Shown here: positions 1-8,930 of the stretch, in pieces
Numbering within the stretch: position 1 is the first letter of the stretch
Layout: the number at the start of each line of letters is the position of its first letter
NCBI RefSeq assembly: GCF_019492185.1
Contig: NZ_JAICCF010000001.1
Location: 1,984,001-2,048,000 of the forward strand
Direction: 5' to 3'
DNA from: Chitinophaga rhizophila
GTDB lineage: Bacteria > Bacteroidota > Bacteroidia > Chitinophagales > Chitinophagaceae
DNA length: 64,000 bases
Notes under the pieces: generated by a model
The model's database searches: none
Told to the model about the DNA's origin: nothing
The model's input: only the letters and a program-made list of their open reading frames with translations
Made by a program: the position numbers and the translations under genes

Positions 1-991
1 AGTCGGTCGAGTTGTTATAGTAAGGATTCAGGCTATCTGCCAGGAACGGCTTGGTAGAAATCAGGTAGATATCTTCCATGTTGCTGCCACCGTTGATCAT
101 ACCCAGACGGATCCTTCTCTCTTCTTTACCACCAATTGTCGGACGCAGTTTAGGCGGGTTATTCATAAAGAAGTTGCCTGTATATCTTACCAGTGGTATG
201 GGTGAACTACCTCTTCGGGTAGTGATCAGAATCACACCATACGCACCTCTTGAACCATATAGGGCAGTAGCCTGGGAGTCTTTGAGAATCTCCATGCTTT
301 CAATATCTTCCGGCGGGATGAGGGATAAAGGACTTACACCCGGCCCTGCAGATTGGTAGCCATATTCAAAATTTGCATCTGCTTCTACGGGCACACCATC
401 TATCACATACAGCGGAGATGTGGGAGACAGGAACGCGTCATTACCACTACCGGATACGCTGATGTTAGAAAGTCCCCTTATCTGTATTAATCCTCTGCCA
501 CCCGGCGTACCGGTGTTATTCTGGATATTCAGTCCGGCTACACGGCCCTGCAACAGCTGTTCTACGTTGGATACAGGTATGTCCTGCAGTTCTTTACCAC
601 TGACAATCACGGCCGACCCTGTAGTTACTTCCCTGGTCTTCTTCTGATAGCCGATAACGATAGCTTCATTCAGCTTATTTTCCGTCACCACCAACCGGAT
701 TACCAGGTCGCGTTTATCTTTTAGCTTCAGCTTATAGTCAGAGAAGCCGATATACCGGAATACGAGCGGAGCATCCGGAGGTACAGCAACAGAGAATGTA
801 CCACTTGCATTGGTCACCCCTACCGCTTTAGGGGGCGTGCCCGCCATAATACTTACCCCGACCAGCGGCTCATTGGTCTGTGCGTCTCTTACCACACCTT
901 TGATCTCCACTTTCTCCTGAGCCTTCAGGAAAAGTGGTAACAATAGTAGTAATAGCAGTCCTGAAAATTTATACATACGCTTACATTGCAT
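1..991 (-). CDS. SusC/RagA-family TonB-dependent outer membrane receptor, N-terminal part (partial)
   Basis: This is the first 330 residues of a SusC-type receptor; the rest lies beyond the left edge. Reading the minus strand gives a signal peptide (MYKFSGLLLLLLLPLFLKAQ), then a CarboxypepD_reg-like domain beginning VEIKGVVRDAQTNEPLVGVS, then the TonB plug with the SusC-typical stretches LLQGRVAGLNIQ and ATALYGSRGAYGVILITT. Receptors of this family import oligosaccharides or other large nutrients across the outer membrane with a SusD lipoprotein as lid. It is the fifth gene of the operon, 25 bp after the DUF5007-like gene. Two in-frame ATGs are possible, at 991 and at 976; the first gives a more basic N-region. 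A SusD gene is expected next, outside the window. The family call is secure; the substrate cannot be read from the sequence. Confidence 0.93.
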   Translation of the reverse strand, partial: MQCKRMYKFSGLLLLLLLPLFLKAQEKVEIKGVVRDAQTNEPLVGVSIMAGTPPKAVGVTNASGTFSVAVPPDAPLVFRYIGFSDYKLKLKDKRDLVIRLVVTENKLNEAIVIGYQKKTREVTTGSAVIVSGKELQDIPVSNVEQLLQGRVAGLNIQNNTGTPGGRGLIQIRGLSNISVSGSGNDAFLSPTSPLYVIDGVPVEADANFEYGYQSAGPGVSPLSLIPPEDIESMEILKDSQATALYGSRGAYGVILITTRRGSSPIPLVRYTGNFFMNNPPKLRPTIGGKEERRIRLGMINGGSNMEDIYLISTKPFLADSLNPYYNNSTD

Positions 992-1016
992 AGCGATAGA
1001 TTTTTGTGTTGATAAC

Positions 1017-2057
1017 TCATTCATCCCTGAACCGGGGGTTATTTCGGAAGTAGAATATAATTTCCCAGTCTCCCTGCTGATAGATATTGAAATTGAGGTC
1101 CAGTACCCCTACCCGGCGGATATTGCCGAACCCTACGCGGCTGAAACTGAATTTTACGTAAGCCTGAGATCCGTCTCCATTAGTATATCTTGTTTTGAAG
1201 CGCATCGCAGGTATGGGGTAAGCCACCTGGTAAGTAACTTCTGTAGCCGTCATCTTTTTATCGAAGCCATGCAGCAGCGAATCCCAGGGCGTAAGGTTGA
1301 AACTAGCTGGATTAATAGGCAGCGAGTCTTTATCCATAAATTTGAAAGACAGGGAATTGCCATTGCCTTTTCTGTTGAAGAATACCCTGACGCTATCGCC
1401 TTTCAGATCCAGATTGGTATCATCATCCACCATATTGTACACGCCAGGATGATTATAGATCAGCTCAAACTGGGAGGAGTCATTAGGGTTGGGATAATTG
1501 GCGCGCCGTCTTCCTGTGATGGCGTCGTATTCATAAGGCGCATAGGCCTGTTCCCGCATAGGCATCAGGGAAAGATCCTTGTAGGTATTAGTACCGCCGG
1601 AGTTAGTGGCTTCCACATCAAACAAGTATCCTGAGTCTGGCTGGTGACGCATATTTGCAGATACAGCCTCTGCCCAAAGCATAAAGTCGCCGGATGTAGG
1701 ATTCACTTCAAAAATGGGCCGCTTTTCAATACTCCGCTTGGCCTCTATTTCTGCAAGGGTTTTCTCTTCTCCTGTATAGGTAGATTTCCATACGCGTACA
1801 TCCATCTGCTGCTCAAAATCGGCAGCGGGCTTACCATCTTTCTTATAACGCACGTTCAGTATGCGGAAGCTGATTGGCGTACTGGAATTGTCCGTGTTAA
1901 AGATCTGGGAGTACAAAGTTGTTCTGCCCAGTATGGGAGAGAAGACTTTCTGGTTGTACACTGCTCTTCCGCTAAGGAAATCCAGGTCATCAGCTGCCCA
2001 TTTCCGGCAGGCAAACAGCAGCAGGACCAGTGATAATATCAGTAAGGTTCTTCGCAT
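1017..2057 (-). CDS. lipoprotein of a SusCD operon, DUF5007-like
   Basis: The 346-residue product starts with a lipoprotein signal peptide ending in the lipobox LLFAC, so it should be anchored to a membrane, probably the outer one. Near the N-terminus are the segments FSPILGRTTLYSQIFNTDN and STPISFRILNVRYKKDG, which recall DUF5007 proteins that sit beside SusC/SusD genes in Chitinophaga and Pedobacter; that assignment is from memory and is not proven here. No catalytic motif is visible and the rest looks beta-rich. It lies between the fasciclin/CBM6 gene (11 bp away) and the second SusC (25 bp away), so it is probably co-transcribed with both and serves as a surface glycan-binding or accessory protein. 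Function is otherwise unknown. Confidence 0.75.
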   Translation of the reverse strand: MRRTLLILSLVLLLFACRKWAADDLDFLSGRAVYNQKVFSPILGRTTLYSQIFNTDNSSTPISFRILNVRYKKDGKPAADFEQQMDVRVWKSTYTGEEKTLAEIEAKRSIEKRPIFEVNPTSGDFMLWAEAVSANMRHQPDSGYLFDVEATNSGGTNTYKDLSLMPMREQAYAPYEYDAITGRRRANYPNPNDSSQFELIYNHPGVYNMVDDDTNLDLKGDSVRVFFNRKGNGNSLSFKFMDKDSLPINPASFNLTPWDSLLHGFDKKMTATEVTYQVAYPIPAMRFKTRYTNGDGSQAYVKFSFSRVGFGNIRRVGVLDLNFNIYQQGDWEIIFYFRNNPRFRDE

Positions 2058-2068
2058 GGGTGATCGTA

Positions 2069-3670
2069 TTAGTTTAATGGACGGAAAGTGACAGACTTTA
2101 CATCAAAGCCATCATGATCAATAAAGAAGCGCATCACATGTGTTCCTTTAGTCAGGTACACACTGGTAGCAATAGACTGTCGCTTGTGATAACCGCCGGT
2201 ATTTGGAACTTTCAGGGGGCCTGTTACATCTACACCGTCAAACTCCAGATGAAAGCGGCCATTGACACCTTCTGAACCTACCAGGATAAATGTGTTGTAA
2301 GTACCAGTCTGTTTCACATTAACTGTGTAATTCATCCATTCCCCTGTGCCGGTCCAGCCTATCTGGTAACCACCGCCTTCGTTCTTGGCGAAGTCAATAT
2401 CAACACCTTCTGACTGGCGGTACTTATTGCCTTCATTACGGGTATTGTTGTCATGGTAGCCTACGCCTTCTCCACCTGGATCGTAATCTTCCAGGGTAAT
2501 GACACCTGGTATTGGCATTGGCGCATTCTTACGCACAAACTTCAGGAAGCGCAGATCGAAATTGGCGAAGTCATAATAGACTTTCAGCACGTGCCTGCCT
2601 GCGGTAAGCTGCACCGTCGTTGTAATATCCCGGAAGGAGTCATATCCTCCGGTACCTGGCATCAGTATAGCACTACCGATAACAGGGCGGCCATTCATCT
2701 CGAGATGTATACGGCCATCATCTCCCCCGCTGCCATAGCGAAGTGTCATATCGTATTCACCTGTTTCTGTTACCTCAACAGTATAATCCAGCCACTCACC
2801 GGTTTCAGTCCAGCCAACCTTTAGTCCGCCTTCGCCGGCTGTAGTAATGTCTACCTGGTCAGCAGGCCGGTATTGTCCGCCCTGGTTGTTCAGGGAGAAA
2901 TCCAGGTAAGCCACCTTATTACCGCCACGGTTAAATTGTTCCATTCCGATAATACCCGGGATGTATAAAGGGAAATCATTCCAGGGAGATGAGACGGTGG
3001 GGTTCATCCTTGGGATAAACTCATCGAAGCCAAACATGTGATCCTTTTCCAGCACGTTCACCAGACCAGTCTTAGTAACAACATCTATGGCTACTGTAGT
3101 GGCTTTACTCCAACGGTTGGTATAGATCACTCCTTTGGTATCGCTGAAGGTGATTACACCCGGCCCTCCTTCTACATGGCCTTCCGCATCAGTACGTTTA
3201 AACTTGCCATGCATGGGGTAGCTATACTTGATAGCCGTTAAACCTAGTCCATCCTGCAAAGTCATTACACGTGAGGAGAAGGTATCCCTGATGATATATC
3301 TGCAAACCAGGGAATCCAGCTGCTCATATGGTACTGTATTGATGTACATATGTGCCCTGCCTTGTATGGTACGCAGGGTGTTCATGTTTTCAATAGCCTG
3401 CTTAAAACTGGCGTCTGTAGGAGCAAAAACAGTATACAGACCATTCCTGAGTGTATCTGTAAGCTTAAGCCTGTCAATAGCCAGCAGGAATGAATCATAC
3501 TGATGTTCACTTTTAAGGAAATCGTAAGTTGTGCCATCAAACTCTTTACGTTGGTTCTGATAACCATAATACCCGCTATCCTTTTTACAACCAGCATACA
3601 ACAGTGTAATACAGGCTGACAGTACCAGCCAACCGCTGAGAGCGAACCTTTTTTTCTTCTTATTTATCAT
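2069..3670 (-). CDS. lipoprotein with fasciclin domain and two CBM6-like domains
   Basis: The start codon is the ATG that overlaps the SusD stop codon as ATGA, which implies translational coupling; a TTG two codons upstream is a less likely start. The product has 533 residues, with a lipobox YAGC at C28. Residues about 45-215 form a fasciclin-like domain (GLYTVFAPTDASFKQAIENM is typical). Two CBM6-type carbohydrate-binding modules follow, each with the aromatic signature seen in GWTETGEWLDYTVEV and GWTGTGEWMNYTVNV and the closing pattern LTAGRHVLKVYYD or LTKGTHVMRFFID. No catalytic domain is present. Together with SusC/SusD it should bind glycans at the cell surface. Domain calls rest on motif recognition; the target sugar is unknown. 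Confidence 0.88.
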   Translation of the reverse strand: MINKKKKRFALSGWLVLSACITLLYAGCKKDSGYYGYQNQRKEFDGTTYDFLKSEHQYDSFLLAIDRLKLTDTLRNGLYTVFAPTDASFKQAIENMNTLRTIQGRAHMYINTVPYEQLDSLVCRYIIRDTFSSRVMTLQDGLGLTAIKYSYPMHGKFKRTDAEGHVEGGPGVITFSDTKGVIYTNRWSKATTVAIDVVTKTGLVNVLEKDHMFGFDEFIPRMNPTVSSPWNDFPLYIPGIIGMEQFNRGGNKVAYLDFSLNNQGGQYRPADQVDITTAGEGGLKVGWTETGEWLDYTVEVTETGEYDMTLRYGSGGDDGRIHLEMNGRPVIGSAILMPGTGGYDSFRDITTTVQLTAGRHVLKVYYDFANFDLRFLKFVRKNAPMPIPGVITLEDYDPGGEGVGYHDNNTRNEGNKYRQSEGVDIDFAKNEGGGYQIGWTGTGEWMNYTVNVKQTGTYNTFILVGSEGVNGRFHLEFDGVDVTGPLKVPNTGGYHKRQSIATSVYLTKGTHVMRFFIDHDGFDVKSVTFRPLN

Positions 3671-5181
3671 TGCCAATAAGGATTCTGGGTGATCAATGGG
3701 TTCTGTTTCATAACATCGTCTGACACAGGCCAGAATATGCCACCGCTATTAATCAGCGACATAAAAGCCGGATCATTCTGTTTGATCTTGTTATAGCGGA
3801 TAAGGTCAAACCAACGCCATCCCTCTCCCATGAGTTCCTTCCGTCTTTCCCGGAATATGGCATCGATCAGATCTCCTTCTCTTGCACTGTCATATCGTTT
3901 TATCCTACGGAGGTCTCTGATGGTATTCAGCAGGTCTATGGCGCGTTGTTGCTGCCCTATTACGGCCAGGGCCTCTGCCTGTAACAGGGCTATATTTTCC
4001 AGTCTGGTGATAATAATAGTGCTGGAGTAAATCCGGAACGAAGGATCTGCCACATTACCATCCTGTATCACTTTGATCTTACTGAAAATGGGTATCTGGC
4101 TATTGAAATTGGTAAAGTAGCGTTGTGATGTTGGCACTCCGGTCAGTGTATCCAGACTGAAGCGCTCATCCACCGGCAGATTGAACAAAGACAGGATAGT
4201 ATCTTTCGGAACATAGATATCTGGCAGGGCCTTATTCACCACCGGCGCAGCCAGTGTCAGTTCTTCCAGGTGCCCGGAGAAAGACGCGTCTACATGCCCC
4301 CAGTCAAAATTGAAGCCCAGAATATGATTATCCTTTTTCCATTTGAAGAAACCATTACTGTTAACTAATTCATCTGTACCAATGTAGTAGCTGCCTCCTT
4401 TAGAATAGTTATCCAGCACAAACTGACCATACACAGAAGCATCCACGTATTTACCCTGCCAGGCGGCAACATGCGCCAGAATAGCATAGGCAGTGTGTTT
4501 ACGGGCCAGTACACCAGACCAGCGGGTGTTGGTTTCATTATAGTAGCTACCTGACTGTTGAGGATCATTGGCGCTGTACTTGTAAGGCAGATCGGCGGCG
4601 GCCTGTAACAGTTCTTTCTCTACAAAAGCAAGAACGGTTTCCTTACTTTCCCTTGCCTTTAAGGTGAACTGCCCATCATGAGAAGCAGTGATCAGCGGCA
4701 CGTCTCCCCATACTGACACAAGAAAGAAGTACACATATGCGCGGATACAACGCATCTGTGCTATATCCACACGCATATTCTCTTCAGAGTATTTAGGGTC
4801 GCGTATACGTACATTGCCAACATTTTCCAGGAACATATTAGCGGCATTGATCACCGCATAGAAACGCCTCCAGTTAGACAGCTGTTCCAGTAAAGGATAA
4901 GCAGCCCTGAGATCATTTCTGATCAGCGCTTTCATATCCTGCCGCTGTATAGCGTAGAAGTCGCCCTTGCGAAATTCGCCATACATCCACCAGGCATTAT
5001 TATCCGCCAGCGCTGCACGCAGCAACCCATAGACGCCTATCAGCGCTGTGCGGGTATCCTGGTGAGAGTTCCAGAAGTTCTCCTCAGATACAGCATGAGA
5101 TGAATTAATATCCAGCAACTTGTTGCAGCCTGTAAGCGCCGTACAGCAGCAACAGATTATTATAAGCAATAAACGTTTCAT
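3667..5181 (-). CDS. SusD/RagB-family nutrient-binding outer membrane lipoprotein
   Basis: The product has 504 residues, a usual SusD length. It begins with a lipoprotein signal peptide (lipobox LTGC) followed by NKLLDINSSHAVSEENFW, characteristic of SusD mature N-termini. The middle contains the helical repeat region with MRCIRAYVYFFLVSVWGDVPL, and the C-terminus has ERRKELMGEGWRWFDLIRYN, the family signature. SusD proteins cap the SusC barrel and bind the incoming ligand. Its ATG overlaps the SusC stop by one base (TGATG), and its stop overlaps the next start, so SusC, SusD and the fasciclin gene form a coupled unit. Confidence 0.96.
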   Translation of the reverse strand: MKRLLLIIICCCCTALTGCNKLLDINSSHAVSEENFWNSHQDTRTALIGVYGLLRAALADNNAWWMYGEFRKGDFYAIQRQDMKALIRNDLRAAYPLLEQLSNWRRFYAVINAANMFLENVGNVRIRDPKYSEENMRVDIAQMRCIRAYVYFFLVSVWGDVPLITASHDGQFTLKARESKETVLAFVEKELLQAAADLPYKYSANDPQQSGSYYNETNTRWSGVLARKHTAYAILAHVAAWQGKYVDASVYGQFVLDNYSKGGSYYIGTDELVNSNGFFKWKKDNHILGFNFDWGHVDASFSGHLEELTLAAPVVNKALPDIYVPKDTILSLFNLPVDERFSLDTLTGVPTSQRYFTNFNSQIPIFSKIKVIQDGNVADPSFRIYSSTIIITRLENIALLQAEALAVIGQQQRAIDLLNTIRDLRRIKRYDSAREGDLIDAIFRERRKELMGEGWRWFDLIRYNKIKQNDPAFMSLINSGGIFWPVSDDVMKQNPLITQNPYWQ

Positions 5182-8084
5182 CAGAGATCCATTTTAAGTC
5201 CTATGGTATATGTCCGGGAGAGCGGCAGGGAGTAACCGGTATCAAAGCCATTGAAATCCACCAGTTCCGGATCGCCACCAGTGTAAGGAGTGATGGTAAA
5301 CAGGTTACTGGCTGTTGCATATACCGACAATCCGTTAACCTTTCCTTTCTTGTTCCACCACTTAGCTGTTGTCAGATCATATTGCAGGGAAAGGTTTCTT
5401 AGCTTCAGGAAGCTGCCGTTTTCGAGAAACATATCCTGATCTATACGGTAAGCGTCAACTGTGCTCCATGGATTATATAAAGGATACTTGTCGTAGTCGC
5501 CTGCCTTGCTCCAGAAAGTGATCTCCTTTACTGCGCTCATGTCTATCTTTCCTTCACGATTGATAAAGTCAAACCTATCCGCCACTTCTGCATTCATCAC
5601 CTTCCTTCCGAGTGTATAGTAGAAGGAGCAACCAAGTGTAAAACCTCTCCAATAGAAGTCACTGTTGAAACCACCGGAAAGTACTGGCAGCACATGCCCT
5701 TTCAGCACTTTATCTTTATCATCGATTATATAATCTCCGTTCTGGTCTTTCCAGCGGGGATCGCCTGCTTGTAGCGGTATACCTTTGTAGTTCAGCCGCC
5801 GGCCTTCTGTAGGGTTCACAGGAATATCTGTATCACGATTATAGATACCATCATTCTCCAGTACCCAATACTGATCAATTGCATGCCCTACTCTTAACAG
5901 TTTAGTGCCATTTGCAATGGTAAGTTCACTGAGTCCGTCAGGCAAAGCCAGCAGGGTATTCCTGTTGTAGTTGAACGTGATGCCAGGCACCCATTGTACA
6001 GCACTGGAAGCAGGTAATATGTTCACCTTCACACCAAGGTCTATCCCACGGTTACGTACGTCCATCCCATTCTTATACCGGAAGTTATAGCCGTATTCCG
6101 CACCGAAGGGAACACCTAATAACATGTTGTGATCAACCTTGTTATATAAGTCCAGGGACACTTGCAACTTATTATTAAACAAAGCGCTGCTGACATTTAT
6201 ATTCAACTGCTCAGCGTAAGGCCAGGTAATACCATATCCGATATAACCGGAAGAATATGCCCTGCTGATACCCGGGAAACCATTGTATGAGAAACGCACA
6301 GGATTATTACTGAATGACATATCGGAAGTATACTGCGGACCTTCACCGAAGCGGTCATCAGGCATCAGTCTGCCTATTCTTCCCCAGCTGGCCTGTAACC
6401 TCAATGTGTTCACCTGCTCCTGGTCTTTCAACCAGATATTTTTGATATTTACACCTCCTGTGAATGTTGGTGTGTATAACCACCAGTTGTCAGGCTGTGC
6501 ACTGGAAGAACCATCTGCACGAAACAGGAGGGATACGTCCAGCAGGTCATCATAGGAATAAGCAGCACGGCCATAAAAAGATAACAGGCGTGCCCGCTGC
6601 TTATCCAGGAAGGAGAATATCAGCGCATGATTAAACGACTTAGGAGAAAGATATTCTGATTTGGTATTGTCTGAGTGCAGGAGATTTACCCGTATCAGAT
6701 CGTTAGGCCCTTTGTACGCATAAGCGTAATTATAACGATGATAATCAGCCTGGAAGTTCTCCCCCGCTTCTACAGTCAGGTGGTGCTTCTGCTTCCAGGT
6801 ATGATTATAACTGATGGTATTGTTAAAGAAAACCCGCTGGTTATATCCGAAGTAATTAGAGAGGTAGTTTACCTTTTCAAGCAGTGTGCTGGGATAGAAC
6901 AGGTCCCTTAAGCCTTCATTATAATCAAAGCCAAACATAGATGTGATCTGCCAGCTGTCTCCGAGCTTTACGTTCATCTTGAAATAACCGTTTATTTCGT
7001 TGGTCTTGTTGTCATCGAAAGATTTGTTAAACTCATTCAGGTACTGACCGTAGTATTGCTTGTTCGGCGGCAGCGGACTACTCAGATCAGGCATATACTG
7101 CATTTCAGCGAAACGATCCCGTAGCCAGGAGCTACGGCTTCTTTCCAATCTGGATGCACTGATCATAGAAGACACTGTAAAACCATGCAACGGCACCATG
7201 TTAATTTCAAACATGGCGTTATAGCGATCCATTTTACTATTGTCTGCTGTATTTGCTGAGCGCTGGTTACCGGCAGCAAACATAAAATTGGCGCGTTCGG
7301 TACCACTGGAAAGACTGGCATTCACACCATACACCGGGGTATTTTTAAAGTAGTGATCTGTCCAGTTGGAAGGGCCATAATAGGCATTGTTAGTAGAATC
7401 CCGCAGATAAAGCGGGTATGTCTGCAGTTGCTCGGTAGTGGCATATTTATCATAAAACCGTTGTCTGAAATCATTTTCAAACTTAGCATTGGTCGTATGG
7501 ATATGCGGGCGTTGCACCATACCGAAGTATGTATTGAAGCTTATTTTACGCCGGCCTATTACAGGCGCTTTAGTAGTTAACAGTATTACACCTCCATTCG
7601 CAGCGCGTGGCCCATACATGGCAGCGCGCCCGAAGTCTTTTACCACTTCTACCTTCTCTATATTGTTCAGGTCAATAGCAGAGAATATATTGGTAGCAGG
7701 TCCCAGCCGATTATAACCAAACAGTTGTATATCAAAACTGAACGGATGATCCATAATCAATGGAATACCATCCAGTATAACAGTAGGCTGCGACTCATAT
7801 ATATCCTTACTACTGATAAAAGGAATAGCAGTACCTCTCAGCGCAATACTGCTGAAGGCCCCTTGTTCTCCTGTAGGCTCCTGTATATATACGCCGGCTG
7901 CATTTCCCTTCAGCAGTTGATGCAAAGAAGAATATGGATAAGCATTTTCCCGTTCCATCGGGATAGAGTCAGCCCTGGTCACATTGACCTGGCGTCTGTA
8001 TAACTTAGCAGTGTCCTGCCCTGCCAGAAGGTTAGGGCAATATACTGCCAGGCACGAAACTATGATTCGTACAAGTACACGCAT
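5181..8084 (-). CDS. SusC/RagA-family TonB-dependent receptor lacking the usual N-terminal domain
   Basis: The 967-residue protein is the first gene of the operon. After a short signal peptide (ending LLAGQ) it goes straight to a plug domain (LLKGNAAGVYIQEPTGEQ, VILDGIPL, VEVVKDFGRAAMYGPRAANG) and then the 22-strand-type barrel, ending SRTYTIGLKMDL as SusC proteins do. The CarboxypepD_reg-like domain that most SusC proteins carry before the plug, and that the partial SusC downstream does carry, is absent. Only about 45 residues separate the signal peptide from the plug. The ATG is 53 bp downstream of a LacI-type palindrome, so expression is probably substrate-controlled by a LacI-family repressor or activator encoded elsewhere. 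Confidence 0.95.
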   Translation of the reverse strand: MRVLVRIIVSCLAVYCPNLLAGQDTAKLYRRQVNVTRADSIPMERENAYPYSSLHQLLKGNAAGVYIQEPTGEQGAFSSIALRGTAIPFISSKDIYESQPTVILDGIPLIMDHPFSFDIQLFGYNRLGPATNIFSAIDLNNIEKVEVVKDFGRAAMYGPRAANGGVILLTTKAPVIGRRKISFNTYFGMVQRPHIHTTNAKFENDFRQRFYDKYATTEQLQTYPLYLRDSTNNAYYGPSNWTDHYFKNTPVYGVNASLSSGTERANFMFAAGNQRSANTADNSKMDRYNAMFEINMVPLHGFTVSSMISASRLERSRSSWLRDRFAEMQYMPDLSSPLPPNKQYYGQYLNEFNKSFDDNKTNEINGYFKMNVKLGDSWQITSMFGFDYNEGLRDLFYPSTLLEKVNYLSNYFGYNQRVFFNNTISYNHTWKQKHHLTVEAGENFQADYHRYNYAYAYKGPNDLIRVNLLHSDNTKSEYLSPKSFNHALIFSFLDKQRARLLSFYGRAAYSYDDLLDVSLLFRADGSSSAQPDNWWLYTPTFTGGVNIKNIWLKDQEQVNTLRLQASWGRIGRLMPDDRFGEGPQYTSDMSFSNNPVRFSYNGFPGISRAYSSGYIGYGITWPYAEQLNINVSSALFNNKLQVSLDLYNKVDHNMLLGVPFGAEYGYNFRYKNGMDVRNRGIDLGVKVNILPASSAVQWVPGITFNYNRNTLLALPDGLSELTIANGTKLLRVGHAIDQYWVLENDGIYNRDTDIPVNPTEGRRLNYKGIPLQAGDPRWKDQNGDYIIDDKDKVLKGHVLPVLSGGFNSDFYWRGFTLGCSFYYTLGRKVMNAEVADRFDFINREGKIDMSAVKEITFWSKAGDYDKYPLYNPWSTVDAYRIDQDMFLENGSFLKLRNLSLQYDLTTAKWWNKKGKVNGLSVYATASNLFTITPYTGGDPELVDFNGFDTGYSLPLSRTYTIGLKMDL

Positions 8085-8930
8085 ATGGTAATAATTTAAG
8101 ACAGGCAGAGTTGATCACGTCAACGTATACGCGCTGAGTAATCGATTACATCATGTATTTTAAAGTGATATTAGCAGAAGCGCATAACCAAAGTCATTAT
8201 GCCTTCTTGCAGCATGCCGCTAAGAGAGGTATTTATACCAGTATTCTGGGTGAACAACACGAACCAGACCCGTGGAAACTATAACGTGAAATAGATGCTT
8301 ATGCAGTTGTCTGCAAGGGATTTAGTATCTCTTAACTGTCGTATAAAACGTTTTAGCGTATGCTTTTCATCAAATGTCTTCTGTGTTTAGGTTTAAGAAA
8401 TAAATGTGTTTGGCTGTTGATGCTTGTGAAGCTGCTGGTTACTTTACTCCTGTTAATTTAATTTTTAGATCCTGCTACAATTTTTGTTTTCTACGGTGAT
8501 ATTAGGTTGAATACTTATGATTAACTAAACGTCTTCGATTTCATCAGGGCTCGCTAACGGGAATCCATACATCCAGGTTAATGCTATCTGCATTTGTGCC
8601 TTTATTACGATTCAAATATAATGAGCCATATGATAACTTTTTAACCTTTTTTTATAAAGAATAGACATTCCCAATTACCTCCTCCGGCGCACACAACAAA
8701 ACTACAGACCCCTACCACACGTTCATAATCAACAATTTAACTCTGTTCTAATTCAGAACAATTATATAATATTTACATACATTTATGATAATCCAAAAGC
8801 ATAATGATGGCTTCACAAGTTGAACTACGTACTATTCGTTATTTAACTTATTTTGTTTCACATCAACCAATATCTGTTTTCATCAACAATGGAAAATTTT
8901 GAGGGCTTATAAATCTAAACGACCAGAATT
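8085..8930. other. intergenic region between divergent SusC operon and helical-protein gene
   Basis: The 846 bases hold the upstream regions of both flanking genes. Visible elements are the LacI-type palindrome at 8138-8149, a 43-codon plus-strand reading frame at 8153-8284 that starts just after it, and a small inverted repeat TGTTCT-N5-AGAACA at 8744-8760, about 170 bp before the plus-strand gene. The right half is AT-rich. I see no RNA gene or transposon here. Confidence 0.6.
8138..8149. promoter_or_regulatory. LacI-type operator palindrome upstream of the SusC operon
   Basis: The sequence GTAATCGATTAC is a perfect 12-bp palindrome with the central CG typical of LacI-family operators (general form TGNAANCGNTTNCA). 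It lies 53 bp before the SusC start. The identical 12-mer occurs at 28586-28597, 61 bp before the GH2 gene. No LacI-family gene is in the window, so the regulator is inferred. Confidence 0.65.

Noticed and set aside
8110..8124. Inverted repeat GTTGA-TCACG-TCAAC before SusC
   Set aside because: Five-base arms are too short to call an operator, and no second copy was noticed.
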